Shown here one piece after another: positions 26,601 through 41,000 of a DNA stretch of 64,000 nucleotides (the first letter of the stretch is position 1; each line of letters starts with the position of its first letter). The translations under genes and the position numbers were made by a program. Source of the DNA: Anarhynchus alexandrinus (Eukaryota; Chordata; Aves; Charadriiformes; Charadriidae); assembly GCA_008711295.1 (NCBI GenBank), contig VUYV01000190.1, positions 643,267-707,266 on the forward strand. Direction: 5' to 3'. Below the pieces are notes generated by a model. That model had not been told where the DNA came from, ran no database searches, and saw nothing but the letters and a program-made list of their open reading frames with translations.

Positions 26601-28531
26601 AAGTCGTAAAAATTCCATCCACACTGAGAATAATTTTTACAGAGTGTTATAATGCCATAGAGGTGGACTCTCCGTAAAGCATGAGGAGCCCTACGGTAGC
26701 AATAACTCACAGGGATACTTGCAGAGCTGGGAATACCCAGCATGTCTAGCCAAGGTAGTGGTCAGTTCTAGACAGCCAACACTGGAGTGAGACATCTTGG
26801 CAATGAGGGCAGGCAAGGTGTCAATTTGGTGCCCACTGCCATTGCTCACTACTTTTTTTTAATTTCAGTTTTTTTTCAGTATGGTAATGATGCATCAAAA
26901 TTTGTACACAAACACAAGCAAAAAAAATGCCTGGGTGAATGAATCAGATGCAGCCAACATGACTGTTTGCTCAAGGTGATGATGCTTTAACTCTTCCCAC
27001 CCCACCACTGCCCACCACTGATGATAACTAAGCATTGTTTTACCAAGTGGTCCAGAATTTGCTTTCTAAAGAAATGGAGATGGTTAGTGGCTGGCTGTAT
27101 CCCTCATCAGAATTGGATTCTGTGCTTGGTTACACACTAAACAAAGATGAAATTCTCAACCCAAACAATTCAGTAAATTTGTGGCACTCTACAGCTCCAC
27201 AAACTATATTGCCACCCATCTCCTTTATTTCCAGTCCAAAAGGTGTAAGAAGAAAGACTTAATGAAACTTTGGAGTCTAACTGTGGCAATAAAACTTCCT
27301 TATTTCCTCCTTGTGGAACAAGTACAGAATATATCCTTGTGTTCTTCACAGTTTGCAGTGGTTTTATGCAGAGAAACTTGTTCTGAGAAAGAACAGACGG
27401 CTTTGGACTGCGAAGACTCAACAGGACTCACACCGTCACCTCAAAGTCCAACATCACCCTTGGTATTGGTAACCTGCAGTGTGATTGAAAGTATAAACAG
27501 AAAGCTGTTGGGTAGCTTTAACTTTACATATCTGCATAACTGTCATGAGAAGCCATATATTTTGGTTTACTGCTCAGACCCAAATAATGAGTGTTCAGCG
27601 GTAAGTAGGGGGTAGACAGGTGAAAGCTAACAGTGTTGGTCATATCAGCTCATTTTCTGTTCAGCTCACCCAGCAGCCCCAAAAAGACTCTGTTCCCTTG
27701 GTTTGACACTGAGTAAAAGTGTTCATGGCACCCACAATCTCTCATGCTTTAGGCAGAAAAGCAGAGTTGCTTCCCCAAGCTCATGCGATGCTTTATCTTT
27801 TCTAAAATCCCTTATTTAAGCTTTATAGGAGCTCATACGCATCAGTAAAAGTGCACATACTACAAAATCAGGGCAATTTCTTGGCAGTAATATGTAGGTC
27901 CTGCAGTGTGCCCACATCTTTTCATAAATAATGTATTATACGCATGTGCATCTTACACGCCACTTTGAAAACTTCCCCTATTATTTTTCTGCCATCATTT
28001 TAACATCAATTGCAGGTAATGATTGTAGAAATATTGATAACTGAGCATGATTTCTGGGACAATAAGCAGCTTGGCTTGTCATCTGGCTGCCACTGTGGGG
28101 AATAAGAATTGAGTTTGATACATGGACACTTAATAATTTTCCACCGGCATTTTTAAAGGTTTCTCTTATAAATTGGTTTTTGCTGCATTCTATTTTTGTA
28201 AAAATTGAAGAAGCTGGCAGTATTTTACAATTGTAAATGAGTGCTACTCTTTCTCTTATATCTCCATTATTCTGCTTACTAGTTCTCATTTGCCAGGTTT
28301 TCATTCAACTTCATTTTTTAGTGAAAAGGCAAAACAAAGAAGAACAAAGAAGTGAGCAGAGCATCCTGATCAGGTTATTTTTAACTGAATAAATTATTTG
28401 GGAAGAGTATTTTCACTTTTCCAAACAAAATAGCCACCAATTATATCAGAAAGGAGTGAAAACTCCTGCATTTACTTTCTTTTTAAAAAAAGTTAACAAA
28501 AATAAGCTGATGAATTGATCAGAAGAATTTG

Positions 28532-28553
28532 CTTATTTTACACTTATTTTACA
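28532..28553. repeat. 11-bp tandem duplication
   Basis: CTTATTTTACA occurs twice in tandem, followed by CTTC. Confidence 0.88.
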
Positions 28554-31500
28554 CTTCTATCCATAGAGAAGAAAACACTATGCTTTGCTCAGTGTAAATC
28601 TTAAGAATACATGCTAACAAAAAGAGAACAAATACGATACTCCTGGATTTTCCACACCCTGCTGGTGTGAGCTGCAGATCCCATCTTGCCCTTTGCTGCT
28701 CAGGTTTGCTTCCCAAGGGAAACAGGGCGCAGGGCAAGGAGTTGTCGTATGATTAGGACACATGCACAGAGGTAAGTCTCTGGCCAAATCCTGCGAAATT
28801 CCCCAATTTGAAGAGAAGTGCCCTGACTTCATAGCAACATATAAGAGAACTAATTGATATAATAATCCTGCATAAGATTAGGCTACCTGGTAACCTGAAC
28901 GTCTGCCAAACTATTGGTCCACTTCCCATTCCCCAGCGTTACCCAGGAGGGCTCTCGTGACAGGCAGCAAATAGAGTGCTGCACAGGAATGTAATTTCTG
29001 TATTTTAGGCATCTGTTACATTCACACCAGAAGGTAAAACGGTGCAGGGATTGGTGCCGGGAAGATAAGTGGCACAGTCTGGCTTGCATCCTTATAGCTA
29101 AGATCTCTCATCTTCATACCAGAGCAGTTGTATTCCAGCTGCCTATTAGGCAACCTTTGGTCCATGATAACCTCTGAAACATGAAGGGAATTGCTTCAGA
29201 GAGCCATTTTGGCATTGGAAAAATTGTGCCAGGAACCATGCTAACTAAGCAATACGGAAGACTGCCTGTATTCTGCCTTTAAAAAATAGGCAGAAAACAG
29301 CAAGGAAGGTGGAAAATGCAGAATAAGGAAAAAATAAAGAAAGTAGAAATGGAAAAAGGAGAGTTAAACACCTGAAAAATGAGGAAAGATTCAAAAGAAT
29401 GCCAACTGTGGAGATCTAATTAATTAAACTAATTATATAGCTAATTAAAACTATCTCAAAAGACAGTTGCATATAGCTAATGTTCTTTTTTATTAAAAAG
29501 CCCTCTTTATACCTAACCGAAGAGCAGTAACCATGGCAGAGTTAAATAGTTGGCTCTTCTTCTCTTCAGCTTGTGCACAGAGTGATCTCAGAAGTGGTTT
29601 TATGAAAATAGAAATCACTGAAAAGCATATGAATTTGCTAAGCATTTTCAAGTAAACAAGGCAGGCACAATCTTGCCCTGCGCCAGAGGAGGCTTGGGGC
29701 AGCCCAGGGCAGACTGGAGGACTGACTGGAGCAGACTCAACACTCAGCACCGTCAGCGTTGAGTCACACAACTCCAAAAAAAAAAAAAATTAGAGTCTGT
29801 AATCACAGATAATTTCCCCCTGCTCCACCGTTTGTGTAGAGAACCAACATGTGCAGAGTAGCTTTACATGAAACACAGCGCTACTGTGCATTTGTGTAAT
29901 AGCGGGTGCATATTTTGGGAGACCTGGGTCCATGGAGTCACCTCATCATATCACTAGTGAAAGCGGATTTCATGAGTCTTCAACTCTTCCTTGAAAATAC
30001 TCACACTTATAACTCGCTTTTTCTTGGCCTCCTGCCCACATGGCCCAAATGCAGTTGTGGTTGGTGCCGCAGGAGATGCCCCCGATTGCCTGACCCTCAG
30101 AGAGAGCAGGCAAGCAGGGGCAACAGCAGACCAGAGATGACCTGTGCCTGTTAGACTGACAGCTGGACATTTAGTTTTGCAGAAATGAACTGAGATCACA
30201 ACTGTGGGATGGATTTTATGCCAGCTAACTTTAGACAGTGGAAAGATTGATTCAGGCTCTCTCTACAGGATAGATAGAAGCACTAACAGCATAATTAGTT
30301 CCAGTCTAAGTTATCTAATATATGTGTCACAGATTAACCCTGCAAGATGCAAGTCTCTTCTCAGTGACTACTAAAGGAGCTTAAACTAAATAAATTATTT
30401 TTAAATTTATTAAAGGAATATAGTCTCATTGCATCTCTAGAAAAACAGAGATACCTTTCCTCTTTGAACCACAGATTGAAGTCTTCTCCTGCCTAGCAGC
30501 TGTATAAGCTCACCACACACTGCACTGCTTAGCAGAGCCAATTTGCTTCTGGATTAGAGCTAATTTACACCCACACTGTTCAGGAGTGCAGAAATTGAAT
30601 AGTCCCATCAGTCTGGTACATAGCACACACCGGTAAACACTGCCAAGAGCTGGGTAATGAAGTCACCGAGGAGCACAGGGGTGCAATTGCTTGTTCATCC
30701 ATGCAGACGTGCCTATAGCATATTCAGGCTCCGGGTCTGCCAACGATGGCTTTTCTGCATGACTTGGGCTATATCTTGAAAAATACTTTGTCATCTAATT
30801 CCCGTTTATTTCAGATACCTTTGCAAATCTTGCGTACACCCTTTGGGGTAGGAGTTGTTTTGTGTCTAACCAATATTTACCTCAGTCTGTCTTTGACCCC
30901 AAACACGTACTGTTGGTACTCACTCTTTCCATAGAAACAGTCCTAATCTCAGGTCTGTTTTCCTAATACACTATGACGTATGTGTTTTGATAGCTCAGTA
31001 GATTAGCATGTAATCATTCAAATAACTCTGGTTTAACTCCATTTAAATTTAAATGACTGAGGCACAGACTAAATGTTATGCTTTATTATAGCTGAATACG
31101 AAAAGTAAAATTTTGGAGGAAGTATCCCCATGTAGCACAGATGTCTTCTTGTACCATTGACACTCATGACATTTACTCCCACCCTTTCCAAAAATCCTTG
31201 GGGAAATATGCTCCCACCATGGGTAATTGATTCAGGTTGATAGTTCCTACTGAGTAATTACGCTCAGTAAATGCCTGTGAATATAATTTTCTATCAACCA
31301 GCAATTTATAATCAAGCGTAATGGGTTCAGGTGCACACGGCGTGAGTGACATGTGAAATACTAGTATGTGGAAGTCAAGCGGCGAATTATACTGGATGCT
31401 GTAGCATGTTGACCTGCAACGTCTTGAGATCTCAGGTTTACCTGGGGAATTGATAAAGCAAAATAAGAGTGGAGAGATGGAGTAAATAAATGAAAACAGT

Positions 31501-33295
31501 AAATAATGCACAGCCATTTATGAAAATGAAACTAAAATAACCAATTAACACTAACATTAAAGCTGTGCTCAGACTAGAAAAATAGGTGTGCCTGAGAAGT
31601 GGGTTATTGTCTGTCCAAGATCAGGTGCACCCTAAACAATATCTGTCTTGTTCAGCCCCATTGCTAAACATGAACTAATTTTTCTAGTTTAGATACATCT
31701 GTAGATCCACACGTATAAGCAACAGGAAAGCAGCTATGAAATTTCCCAATAGTGTATAGGTTATTAGACTTTGTGGGACCACAGGAGAAAATCTTCTTTC
31801 TAGTTAGCCAGAATCCAGTTTAAAAACTACAGGCAGTTGCCCATGAATAAGGACATTTCTCAGCAGTGTGGGCCATTCTCAAGAAAGGCACTGATTTCCC
31901 AGCCTGCCTTGGGTGTGTGTCCTGAAGGATGTCGGATAACCCTTTTGTAAAGCTGTCAGCAGATAGACAGATTGCAGGAGTTGCCGTGAACTACTCTCTT
32001 CCTCTATTCTTCTGGTGAAAATTTCAAGGTAGAGTGATCTTTTGGGTCAAGTCCAAATGAAATGTACGAGGAGAAGGACAATTTTTGTCCACATCTAGAG
32101 TTAGACCTGCTTTACTGGAAACATATTCTCAACCACTACCATCTCCACCGAGACCCTGGACCTCAGGGCAGGATGATTTTACAGAGGATTTGGAGTGAAG
32201 AGACCTGTTAACAGACACAGCAAGAAGTGGAATTTTGTTAACAGACTGAGAATTTAAAGACAAATAATGACCTGGTGCCTGTGAAATGCCTGCTGCCTTT
32301 GCAGGGATGGTGATGCACATGCCTGCAGCTCTGTGGCAGGGAACCGGTGTGACAGATTGCCACAGCAAAGCAGGACTGGACAAAAGGGCAGCCAGCCATC
32401 ACCGAAACATGGCCGTTCAATCCCATCTCATTTCTTCTCTTTGCTTTTCATGCCTCTCCTCTGGTGTTGTGAAGAGGATCTCGGTTCAGAGATGAGTGAG
32501 GAAAATATTAGCTGTGACAACCTATTTGCGTAGGAGCATCGATTTCCTTAATATGGCATCTCTAATTGAAACTGCAGCTCCATGGGAGCCTTACAGTCAA
32601 TAATTTAAGAATTAAGGTATGTGGAAAGCCAGTTGAGCTCCGTCTGATTATTGGGACCTGGCAATAAACATTCTCAGACTGGAATAAGTGTCTGGGAGGA
32701 GGCTGGTTCAGCCCTACCCTTCTCCTGTTTTCACAGCCACAGGTTTCCAGGAATCAGAGCCTGTGAATTTCCAGGGAGCAACCGCAACCTGCACTGACCT
32801 CTCTGCTGGCTCATCTCTCTCCACCTATTCCTCATGCAAGATTTCTCTGGCAAAATCCAAACTTTAGATTCACAAGAATTCTACTTAACCCTGCAGCTCT
32901 TTCATTCCCTGAAGGACGGACCCCTGCCAAAGGAGACCTCACTGGGAGTTCCCTTGTGATCACACCGTGTAATTCGCAGCCTTTAGTTAATCACCAAACC
33001 TCCCTACCCAGTGCATGGGGAAGGTGGGTGCCTAACACAGGGATCCATGGAAAACATTGTATTGACCATTGAGCTATCTAGGTTAGTCACTGAGGTGCAC
33101 CCACAACAGGAGCATGTATTGTGCCCCAGTTGGGACACAGAGAAATTATCCCTAGCTGGCTTTCACAACCCTGAGGTCTTCCCAGGGGCTGGGTGCCTGA
33201 CATCCCCTGAAACACAGACAGGGAAAATCCGATTCTTACCTAAATCTCTTACTGCCCCAAATATGCTTTACTTCCCCTATTTCCAAAAAAAGAGA

Positions 33296-33329
33296 TATAT
33301 GTACTTGTATATATACACACATATATATG
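33296..33329. repeat. Alternating TA/CA microsatellite, imperfect
   Basis: Mixed (TA)n and (CA)n purine-pyrimidine alternation, interrupted. Confidence 0.75.
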
Positions 33330-33918
33330 GTCACTTTACTGTGCAACCGTTATGCTATTATGAAGATGGAGACCTTATAAGCACTGGGAAAGCATAAAGG
33401 CACATACCCATCTGTTCCTCCGAGCACAGATTCCTACCTCTCCTAGTGGCCCATTTCAAACACTAGTGGACACTGCCAAAGAACAAGCCAAATGGAGACA
33501 AATGCCTGCTGTGATGTATTCTCCTCTCTTCTGATATTTCCAGACTTCCCGAACCAATGAGTGCATCTGGGGCTCTCATGTCTTACAGTCCTTCATGGGT
33601 CTTTCTCCGTGAATTTCTCTAATCCTTTTCTGAATCTTTTCGTATGCTCAGCATCCAGAGCAGCACTTGGTCACGTGATGTATTGCACAGAAAGGCATGG
33701 TTTGTTCTCTTTTAAACATGCAGCCTGATAGCTTTGTGACCTTGAGTTACCAGAAAGAGTGAATAATCATTTCTTAGTCATCTTCTCAATAAGTTTCATA
33801 ACATGTTATTATTTAGCCTGTTTCTGTCTTTTCAGTTGCCTTTTCTCTGAGTTTAAACTAGTTCAAGTCTATGAAATCCTTCAACATGAGGCATGCCACA
33901 CCTCTGGTCAATCCTAGG

Positions 33919-33985
33919 TTGTTTTTTTTTGTTTTGTTTTGTTTTTTGTAACCATTCTAAGTCCTCTGTATCTTTTTTTTTTTTT
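33919..33985. repeat. T-rich low-complexity pair with (TTTTG)n
   Basis: 33919-33950 is T-rich with TTTTG steps; 33973-33985 is a second pure T run after a 22-base unique spacer. Low complexity only. Confidence 0.8.
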
Positions 33986-34530
33986 GAGATAAGGAAGCAG
34001 AACAGTACACAGAATGGAAGATGTAGATGTATATATACAAACATATATCTATATACACAAAATGGTATCCTGACGTTCATTTCTCTGCAGCTTTCTTTGC
34101 AATTCTGAGCACGTTAACACCTTTTAGCTGTGCGCTAAGCATTGTATTATCCACAGTCTTCTCAAGATCTCTCTCCTTCATAACTGAAGCTAGAGTCCAT
34201 TGTCCTAAAGGTAAAGTTTAGATTATTTTCCTAATGTATTTGCATTTACCAGTACTGAATTCAACCCACCATTTTTTTATTACCCTGAAACTCAAAACCA
34301 TTATCTACTGCAGCTCTGCTGTCAGATTTAGTTTTGGCTACGCTGGTATTAGAAGTGGACTTTGTCACCTCACCATTCACCTCCCTTTCCAACTCATTTG
34401 TGAATATATTCAACAAACGTGCAAAGTATCAAAATGACTGGCAATAACCATGTTACACCACTACTGGCTTGTTTCTGCACTGCTTCAAGCAACTGGTCCC
34501 AAAATGCTTTCCTAAAACAGGATGAGGGGT

Positions 34531-35046
34531 TGTCCTGGTTTGAGGTAAAACAGAACCAATTTTGTTCAGTAACTTCGCTTCTTAGCTGGGCCTCTTCTAA
34601 CTACTGAAATTAACAGCATATTGGATCGGNNNNNNNNNNNNNNNNNNNNNNNNNNNNNNNNNNNNNNNNNNNNNNNNNNNNNNNNNNNNNNNNNNNNNNN
34701 NNNNNNNNNNNNNNNNNNNNNNNNNNNNNNNNNNNNNNNNNNNNNNNNNNNNNNNNNNNNNNNNNNNNNNNNNNNNNNNNNNNNNNNNNNNNNNNNNNNN
34801 NNNNNNNNNNNNNNNNNNNNNNNNNNNNNNNNNNNNNNNNNNNNNNNNNNNNNNNNNNNNNNNNNNNNNNNNNNNNNNNNNNNNNNNNNNNNNNNNNNNN
34901 NNNNNNNNNNNNNNNNNNNTTCTAAACTCATAAGTCTCTTTTTCCTCCTCTGCCTCTCTCTTTGAAGAGGGGTAGAGGGGAGCATCAGTCGGTCCCATCT
35001 GGGGTCCCCCAGGTCCCCAGTAGCCGATTTGGCCTAAACCACAACA
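34531..35046 (+). mobile_element. Retroviral LTR with internal 290-base assembly gap
   Basis: Left edge TGTCCTGGTTTGAGG, right edge CCTAAACCACAACA, so it has the TG...CA ends of an LTR. The five bases outside are GGGGT (34526-34530) and GAGGT (35047-35051), a 4-of-5 match that fits a decayed target-site duplication. The total span with the gap is 516, a reasonable size for a solo LTR. The gap could hide more, because gap lengths are estimates. No retroviral gene is visible. The orientation is arbitrary, set from TG to CA on the plus strand. Confidence 0.75.
34630..34919. other. Assembly gap (290 N)
   Basis: Run of N inside the LTR. Frames that run across it are meaningless. Confidence 0.99.
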
Positions 35047-38000
35047 GAGGTTCAGTCTTCATGTCTCATTCTTAATTTATGGAGACTTGTAACAAGTGAG
35101 AATTTACGCTAGTTTAGGACATCAAGAGACATGAAGGGAAATCATGAAGGTAATCCCTTATGGACACCAAACAGTCAAGACCTGTTATGCAGCCTTCATT
35201 TATTGTATATATTATTTGTCCCGTGTAAGCTATTAAAAAAATATATATGCTGTATGGTACTCAGAATCACACAGTTTTGGTTCCTCTCCAAAGTCTGAGA
35301 TGTGCAAATGAAGATTTTTCTTTTCTCTGCCTATGAATTGACTTTTGATTAGTCTTTATGAGGTGTATTTGTGTTCAGTTTTCTGTGAGTGGAAAAGAAT
35401 TGCTGGTCTGCAGCGTTGAGGATCTGCATCTGTTATCCCAATCCTTCCAGGATCATGTTTCAGCACAGAGAATGCTCTGATATATGTATCTCCACACAAA
35501 CTTTCATTCCCAAAGCTGGATATGTATTTGATGAAGTGTAGCCACTGCAACAATATGATTACTTGCTTGGGAAAACTTTGGCCATTTTTCCTGGAAGGCT
35601 TTGAAAATGAGGTTCCAGATACTCATTAGCCTCTTTTTTTTTTTTTTCCCTGCATGAAACTGTGAAAAGAACACATTACTGAAACAATGGCTTTTTTATG
35701 ACCACTCTTTTCTCACAAAAAAGTGAATTTGAAGGCATGCCTACAGAAAAATAACCAGCTTGGACCTGCTATGCTCAAATCTTCAGGCAGCATGGCTCAC
35801 TAAGAAGAAGGTCACATTTGACCTGGTAATTCTGAGCCAGTAATAATGAGCAGGAATCAAAGGCAGAAGTGAAAGGGCTTGTGCGACCAAGCAGCAGTTA
35901 ATACTGCCCCAAAACAAGCTAGGTTCAGTCATGTTCAGAAAGGCATCTTTCTAATTAGGTGAGATTGCAGGATCAATCTCCAGAAGCAGATATATCCATT
36001 ACAAAAGGGACAAGAAAGAGATGAGTGAAGAGCAGTGCAACCACTTGAAATGCTCAGAAAGAGATGGATTTAAACTGAATTAAGGTCAGCAGAAGTGGCA
36101 AGAAAAGAAAAGTTGTGGTGTAGCCTCATCCAAAAAGCATTCAGATATTATGGAGATTATGATAATATAAATACCTCCAGAGACACTAAGTGACATAAAA
36201 TACCTATTAAGAAGAGTGCATTCATGGAGGTATACTGCAAATCATTATGAATATTCAATTCCAATCAAACTGAAATGAAAAAGAGCACTCAGGGACTCTG
36301 GATTTGAATCTGAAAAGACAATTGAAAGGAAAGAAAAGCAACTACAAAGAAAGAGATAATAAATTTTATCTTATAAAAATGCAGAGAATATTAAGTAATC
36401 TTTTCACCTACAATATGGGAAAAATCAGACAACAGGATTTTAAGCATCTTAATATGCTTAAAATATGCTCCCTCAACTTTTGCTCTTTATGCCAGGAACA
36501 GAGAGCTGTCTCTTCACCTAGAGGTGTTCAGTGCCTTTTAGGGAAGAACTAGCTATGGCCAAACAGTAGGAATTACCGTAGGAAAAGAGAGGGAAATGTG
36601 CAGCATCCATCTGACTGCTTCAATTTGTGGCAGAATTTTTTGGTGTGGTTGCATTGAACAAATAAATACTGAGGAGAGAAATAAGGTGTACCAGTAGCTT
36701 AGGAAAGGGGCAAGCCTGTTCAGATCAGTGGGGACTAGACAGCTGAATATCACCTTAATGCTATTTGGATAATTGTATTGAGTAAAAAACCCTCCAACTT
36801 CAAAATCATTAGTAAGTTTTTTAAAGTTTCCACAAGAATTATTAAAAATATAGATAATTTGTTCATCCCTCCATCCCACTTATTAAACTAGCTCTGCATA
36901 ATTCTAACCCATTTTCACATACGCTGTTTATACGAAATGCGTATTCTGCTCAGTAAAATGTAGCGATATGATTTTACTTTCGTTAGCAGGCTGATAATTT
37001 TGATGACAAGTTTGTGAAGCATCTAACTGAAGGATTATTCTGCCCAAGGAGCAGGTATTTCTTGTGTTTTCTCCTCTGTTCTTTGTTTGCTGACCTCTTT
37101 AATCTTAAAGAGATCTTTCATGGAGAGGAAGAGGCTCAGGAACCATAAAGCGTGAGAAATAGGATTCCACTGCAAGCAAATATTGAATCTTATTTCTTCA
37201 TTTTTGGCTATTTCAGGTTTTGGACATTTATAAACAGACATAGATGTATGTGAAGTTTCGTTTAGTGATAAAGGCACAAAAATTGTAAAATAATCTCTGC
37301 TCAGCTTTTTAATAAAACTACAAACACACACTGTGACCTTATCTTTACAATCTTTCTTTCCCTGCCAAAGAAATTGAAAATATAGCCTACAACTTCTAAA
37401 TAAGATCAACTCCTCAAAAAATTGCTGACAAGTCTACAGGAATACACATTCAAATACTGCAGAACATTTGGTGCTGCATTTCTAGAGCTAATAAAGCCTC
37501 TATCCATAGAAGTAGATTTAAAACCAGAAAAAAAAGCATTTGTCAGCAAAAAGAGCCAAACGAGTCCCTGAAATCAACTTCAGATCATATTCACCAGTTA
37601 AGATCCAGTACAAGGAGCATTTTTGGTCACAGTTTATTTAGTTTATGTATTCAAAACTAAGCAAGAGATTTTACTGATTTTACTCTTAAGAAACATAGAA
37701 AACATTTCCTGCACCACATTCAAGTTTGGATTGTAAAAGGATTTTCCCATTTTATTTTGCTTTGGATCAGGACCATGGGCACCCCTCATTTAAAGATACT
37801 GCAAGATAATGTCAATATGGACAGATGACACACACCTACGTCATGTCAAAAGACACACATGTATTTTAATTTGTAGATCACCTCCAATAAAATATCAATT
37901 TAAATAAGAACAAAGCCTTCCATGTAATGACACTTCAGCCACTCTGGTATCTGAAGCACTGGCAAAAATAAAATCAAGATAAAATCTACTTACAGTGTAA

Positions 38001-41000
38001 GGCATTTCATTCTGGATGCTTCATGTTGTCCTGCACAAATGAAGAGGAAAGTATAAAACCACCTCTTCAGAACAGCTTAGCCATTTCACGTGGACTAGAA
38101 AGTATTTTCAACCCATGAATGTTGCACAACCCTAAAGCTGCTCCTGGTCTGCTGCTCCATTATTTGGAGTTGAATATGAGTGTTCCAAGAGGAAATTACT
38201 TAGGGTGTGGAGGATAAACATGGTCCAGCTTCAGTTTTCATTTTATTAGAAGAAATGGTGTATCATAGCAATGACTGTTGACTCGGATCACAGAAAGACT
38301 TTGGAACATTCAGTGTCCATTTCTCAGATATGAAAGCAATATTCCCTTCTAATTTCAGAAATTTCCCAGACTGTTTTATAAGATTAACAGTAATGAGAAG
38401 ATGCCTCGCTGAACTAAAGCACAGAACTGCACCCGGACTTCTCTTCTATAACTGCCATTTTTAGTACACAGGACAGTCTTTTGTATTAATACAAATCTTA
38501 GGGAAATGGTTTTGTTTCATCTTCTGCAAATGTCTTTGTTTGATAGACTTGTTTTCTGGCTTTTTATACAGAGAAGTGGGGAATAGTTGGTCTTCCCTCC
38601 ATTCTTCCTCATCTCCCTGGTGAATTCTGAATAGTATCAACAGAAGATGCTGTGTGATCAGAAGTGTGTAAGTAAAGATATACAAATCTAACTTTTGTTA
38701 CCCACTGCTGATGATCATTTACTTCACACTTTGTGTGAAGGACTGTACAGGAAGACCTGTACAGTTAAATCCAATATATAGAGAGAACAGCTAATGTCAT
38801 GGCTCCAAGTCCTCCCTTCCTAATTCCTATTTTAACAAAACACATTCGCTCTGTCATTCTGCAGTGTACGTTTGTGCTCTCTGACTGTATACAATATCCT
38901 AATTCTTTTTAATTCTTCAAATCTTTCATCCCATCTTCAAACCATGGATATCAGCTACATAGTTAAAGTATAGCCCAACCAAATAAATTACATTCAAGGA
39001 CAACGTAAGGCTTGCTGAGAATGTATGTTCTTTGAATGCTACTGGTAAAGCCATCTGGAAAAACATCAGTCTTTTTAACTGAGCCTACTCATTCAAAAGC
39101 TTGGCTTAGCTAAAATGGACTTCGTCTTCCTCATGCACTCATCTTGGTTAAAACATTCCTATAAATACCAGTTTCCAATTACTTAACTCCAGAAAGCAAT
39201 AGAAAAGTGAAAACGTGCACATTCTCTCTTTGCTGGCATTAACTTACACTATTAAGTTATTTCATTCAGTCTCTTGAATTATTTTTTAATTCCTTTCAGC
39301 CTAGTAAGCCTTTTCTCTATCACCTCCCCACCCCCCTCCCCTTAACTGCAGTCTAAGAGTTCCTGAGAGTCCCCCAAACTTCTTGGAAAGAAAACAAATA
39401 TGGCATATTTCAAGACTTGCAGTATCTGTTGCAGGATGAAAGATATATAGCGAAAAAGAGACACAGCCTGGAAGTACCAGCAATAAAAACAGATTCTGCT
39501 TTTCATAGCAGATGTTTTACAAGTATTGGATTGCAAAATGTTGTGGAACTACCACACTCTACCTACACATTACTACATCAATTTATGCTGCTCAATTAGA
39601 AACATCTAAATTTTTTCCTAGAATCCTTTTAGTTTGGGGATTCTCATCTTTTCCCTTGAAAGATGGGCTAAATTTTTTGATTCATGGTTTCTTAGGATTT
39701 ATGCGGTGTTCTGTGCCACTGAAGTAAACTGAGCAGAAGGCTTAAATCACAGTAAAATTTAGCTTTTTGTAGCTGAATATAATGAATATCTAAGGAAGTA
39801 CACAGATATTTTCAAACAGCTAGACTACATAAGCAATTCTGACTATGTAGAGGAATGTGGAGGAATATCAAAGCAACTAGCTGTGTTAATCTCAGACTGA
39901 TTAAAAGCCCTGCTTGGGATTCACACCTTACCTAATGATACGGTCACATATTATTGGATACAGTGTTTGTAGGAACAGTTCATGTCTTTCAGCATCTGCA
40001 GCTGTTCCTAAGAACTTGGTTGACCATGTGGGTTTGGAAATCCATGTAAGTACAGCCTCAGCCTGTACATACATCCTTGAGGGCATAGAAAGGTCTAAGA
40101 AAACCCACCATGAATTACTCTGGCGTATATTGTGGAGCCTCTTCTCTCCAGTATGAGGACATCTGTGTCTGACATTGCTCTTACGTTGTTCCCATTAACT
40201 TGAATTCACTTTGCACTTTGCACAAAATTTGACCTCTGCTTCCCCCCTTATTAACATTTTTGTCTTTGAAAACTAGTACAGAAGTCTCTCCATGTCCTTC
40301 TTCAGCTCTAATACAGTTTAAACAAAAAATGATTGTGATCTCGCTTAAGACAATGCAGGATCTGTTGTAGTTCTATACTAAATATTTTTCTTTTACCTTG
40401 TCAAAGCCAATTAAGCAATGACCAAAACACATGCTGTTCTGAATGAATTGCATGTCTTTTATCTTTTGCTTCCATTTTACTTGTACTCCATTTAAACTTC
40501 TCCTTGATCTCTCATCAGCATCTCACAGTCCTTTATAGCTTGTCATGTTACTGTGGTTGTTCAATATGAAAAAAATGAAAAAAATATTCCTATGCACTGC
40601 TAAAAAAGATTTAAGAATAACACAGTAAAATCCTGTCAAAAGAAATTGTCAATACTAGTGAACACACACAACGAGATTTTGAAAGTGTTTTAACAAAACC
40701 TGGTATTTTATTTTATCTTTCAAAAATTGCTGTATGTTGGGTTTCCTTCATACACGATTCTGGAGGAGGTGAGAGGGAAAAGAACTAGAAATGAACTGGA
40801 AATGAAATGAATCTGGAAATGAATCTGGAAATGAACTAGTATGAACAACCTCTTGAAAATACATTAAATTGATTTATCAAGGTGATCTTTTTCTGTACTT
40901 GTTATTACAATCTTAACCATCACCCTCCTACAAAGTTCAGTTCACTGATACTAGAACTGATCCAGATAAGTCCACCAAGACCCTTCTGAAAACCTTTCAT

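Larger units (their letters stand above)
23674..34530. other. Non-coding stretch with two splice-flanked open blocks
   Basis: No gene can be assigned. Two plus-strand blocks (25509-25694, 27352-27600) are open in phase 0 between acceptor- and donor-like sequences but match no protein I know. Simple repeats: A-run 29776-29789, tandem 28532-28553, AT/CA runs 33296-33329 and 34028-34056, T-rich runs 33919-33950 and 33973-33985. Confidence 0.55.

Noticed and set aside
30010..30160. GC-richer frames on both strands with Cys/Trp residues
   Set aside because: No family recognised. Frames on both strands, and no clear splice pair.
34566..34998. Open frames spanning the N run
   Set aside because: They exist only because N cannot produce stops.
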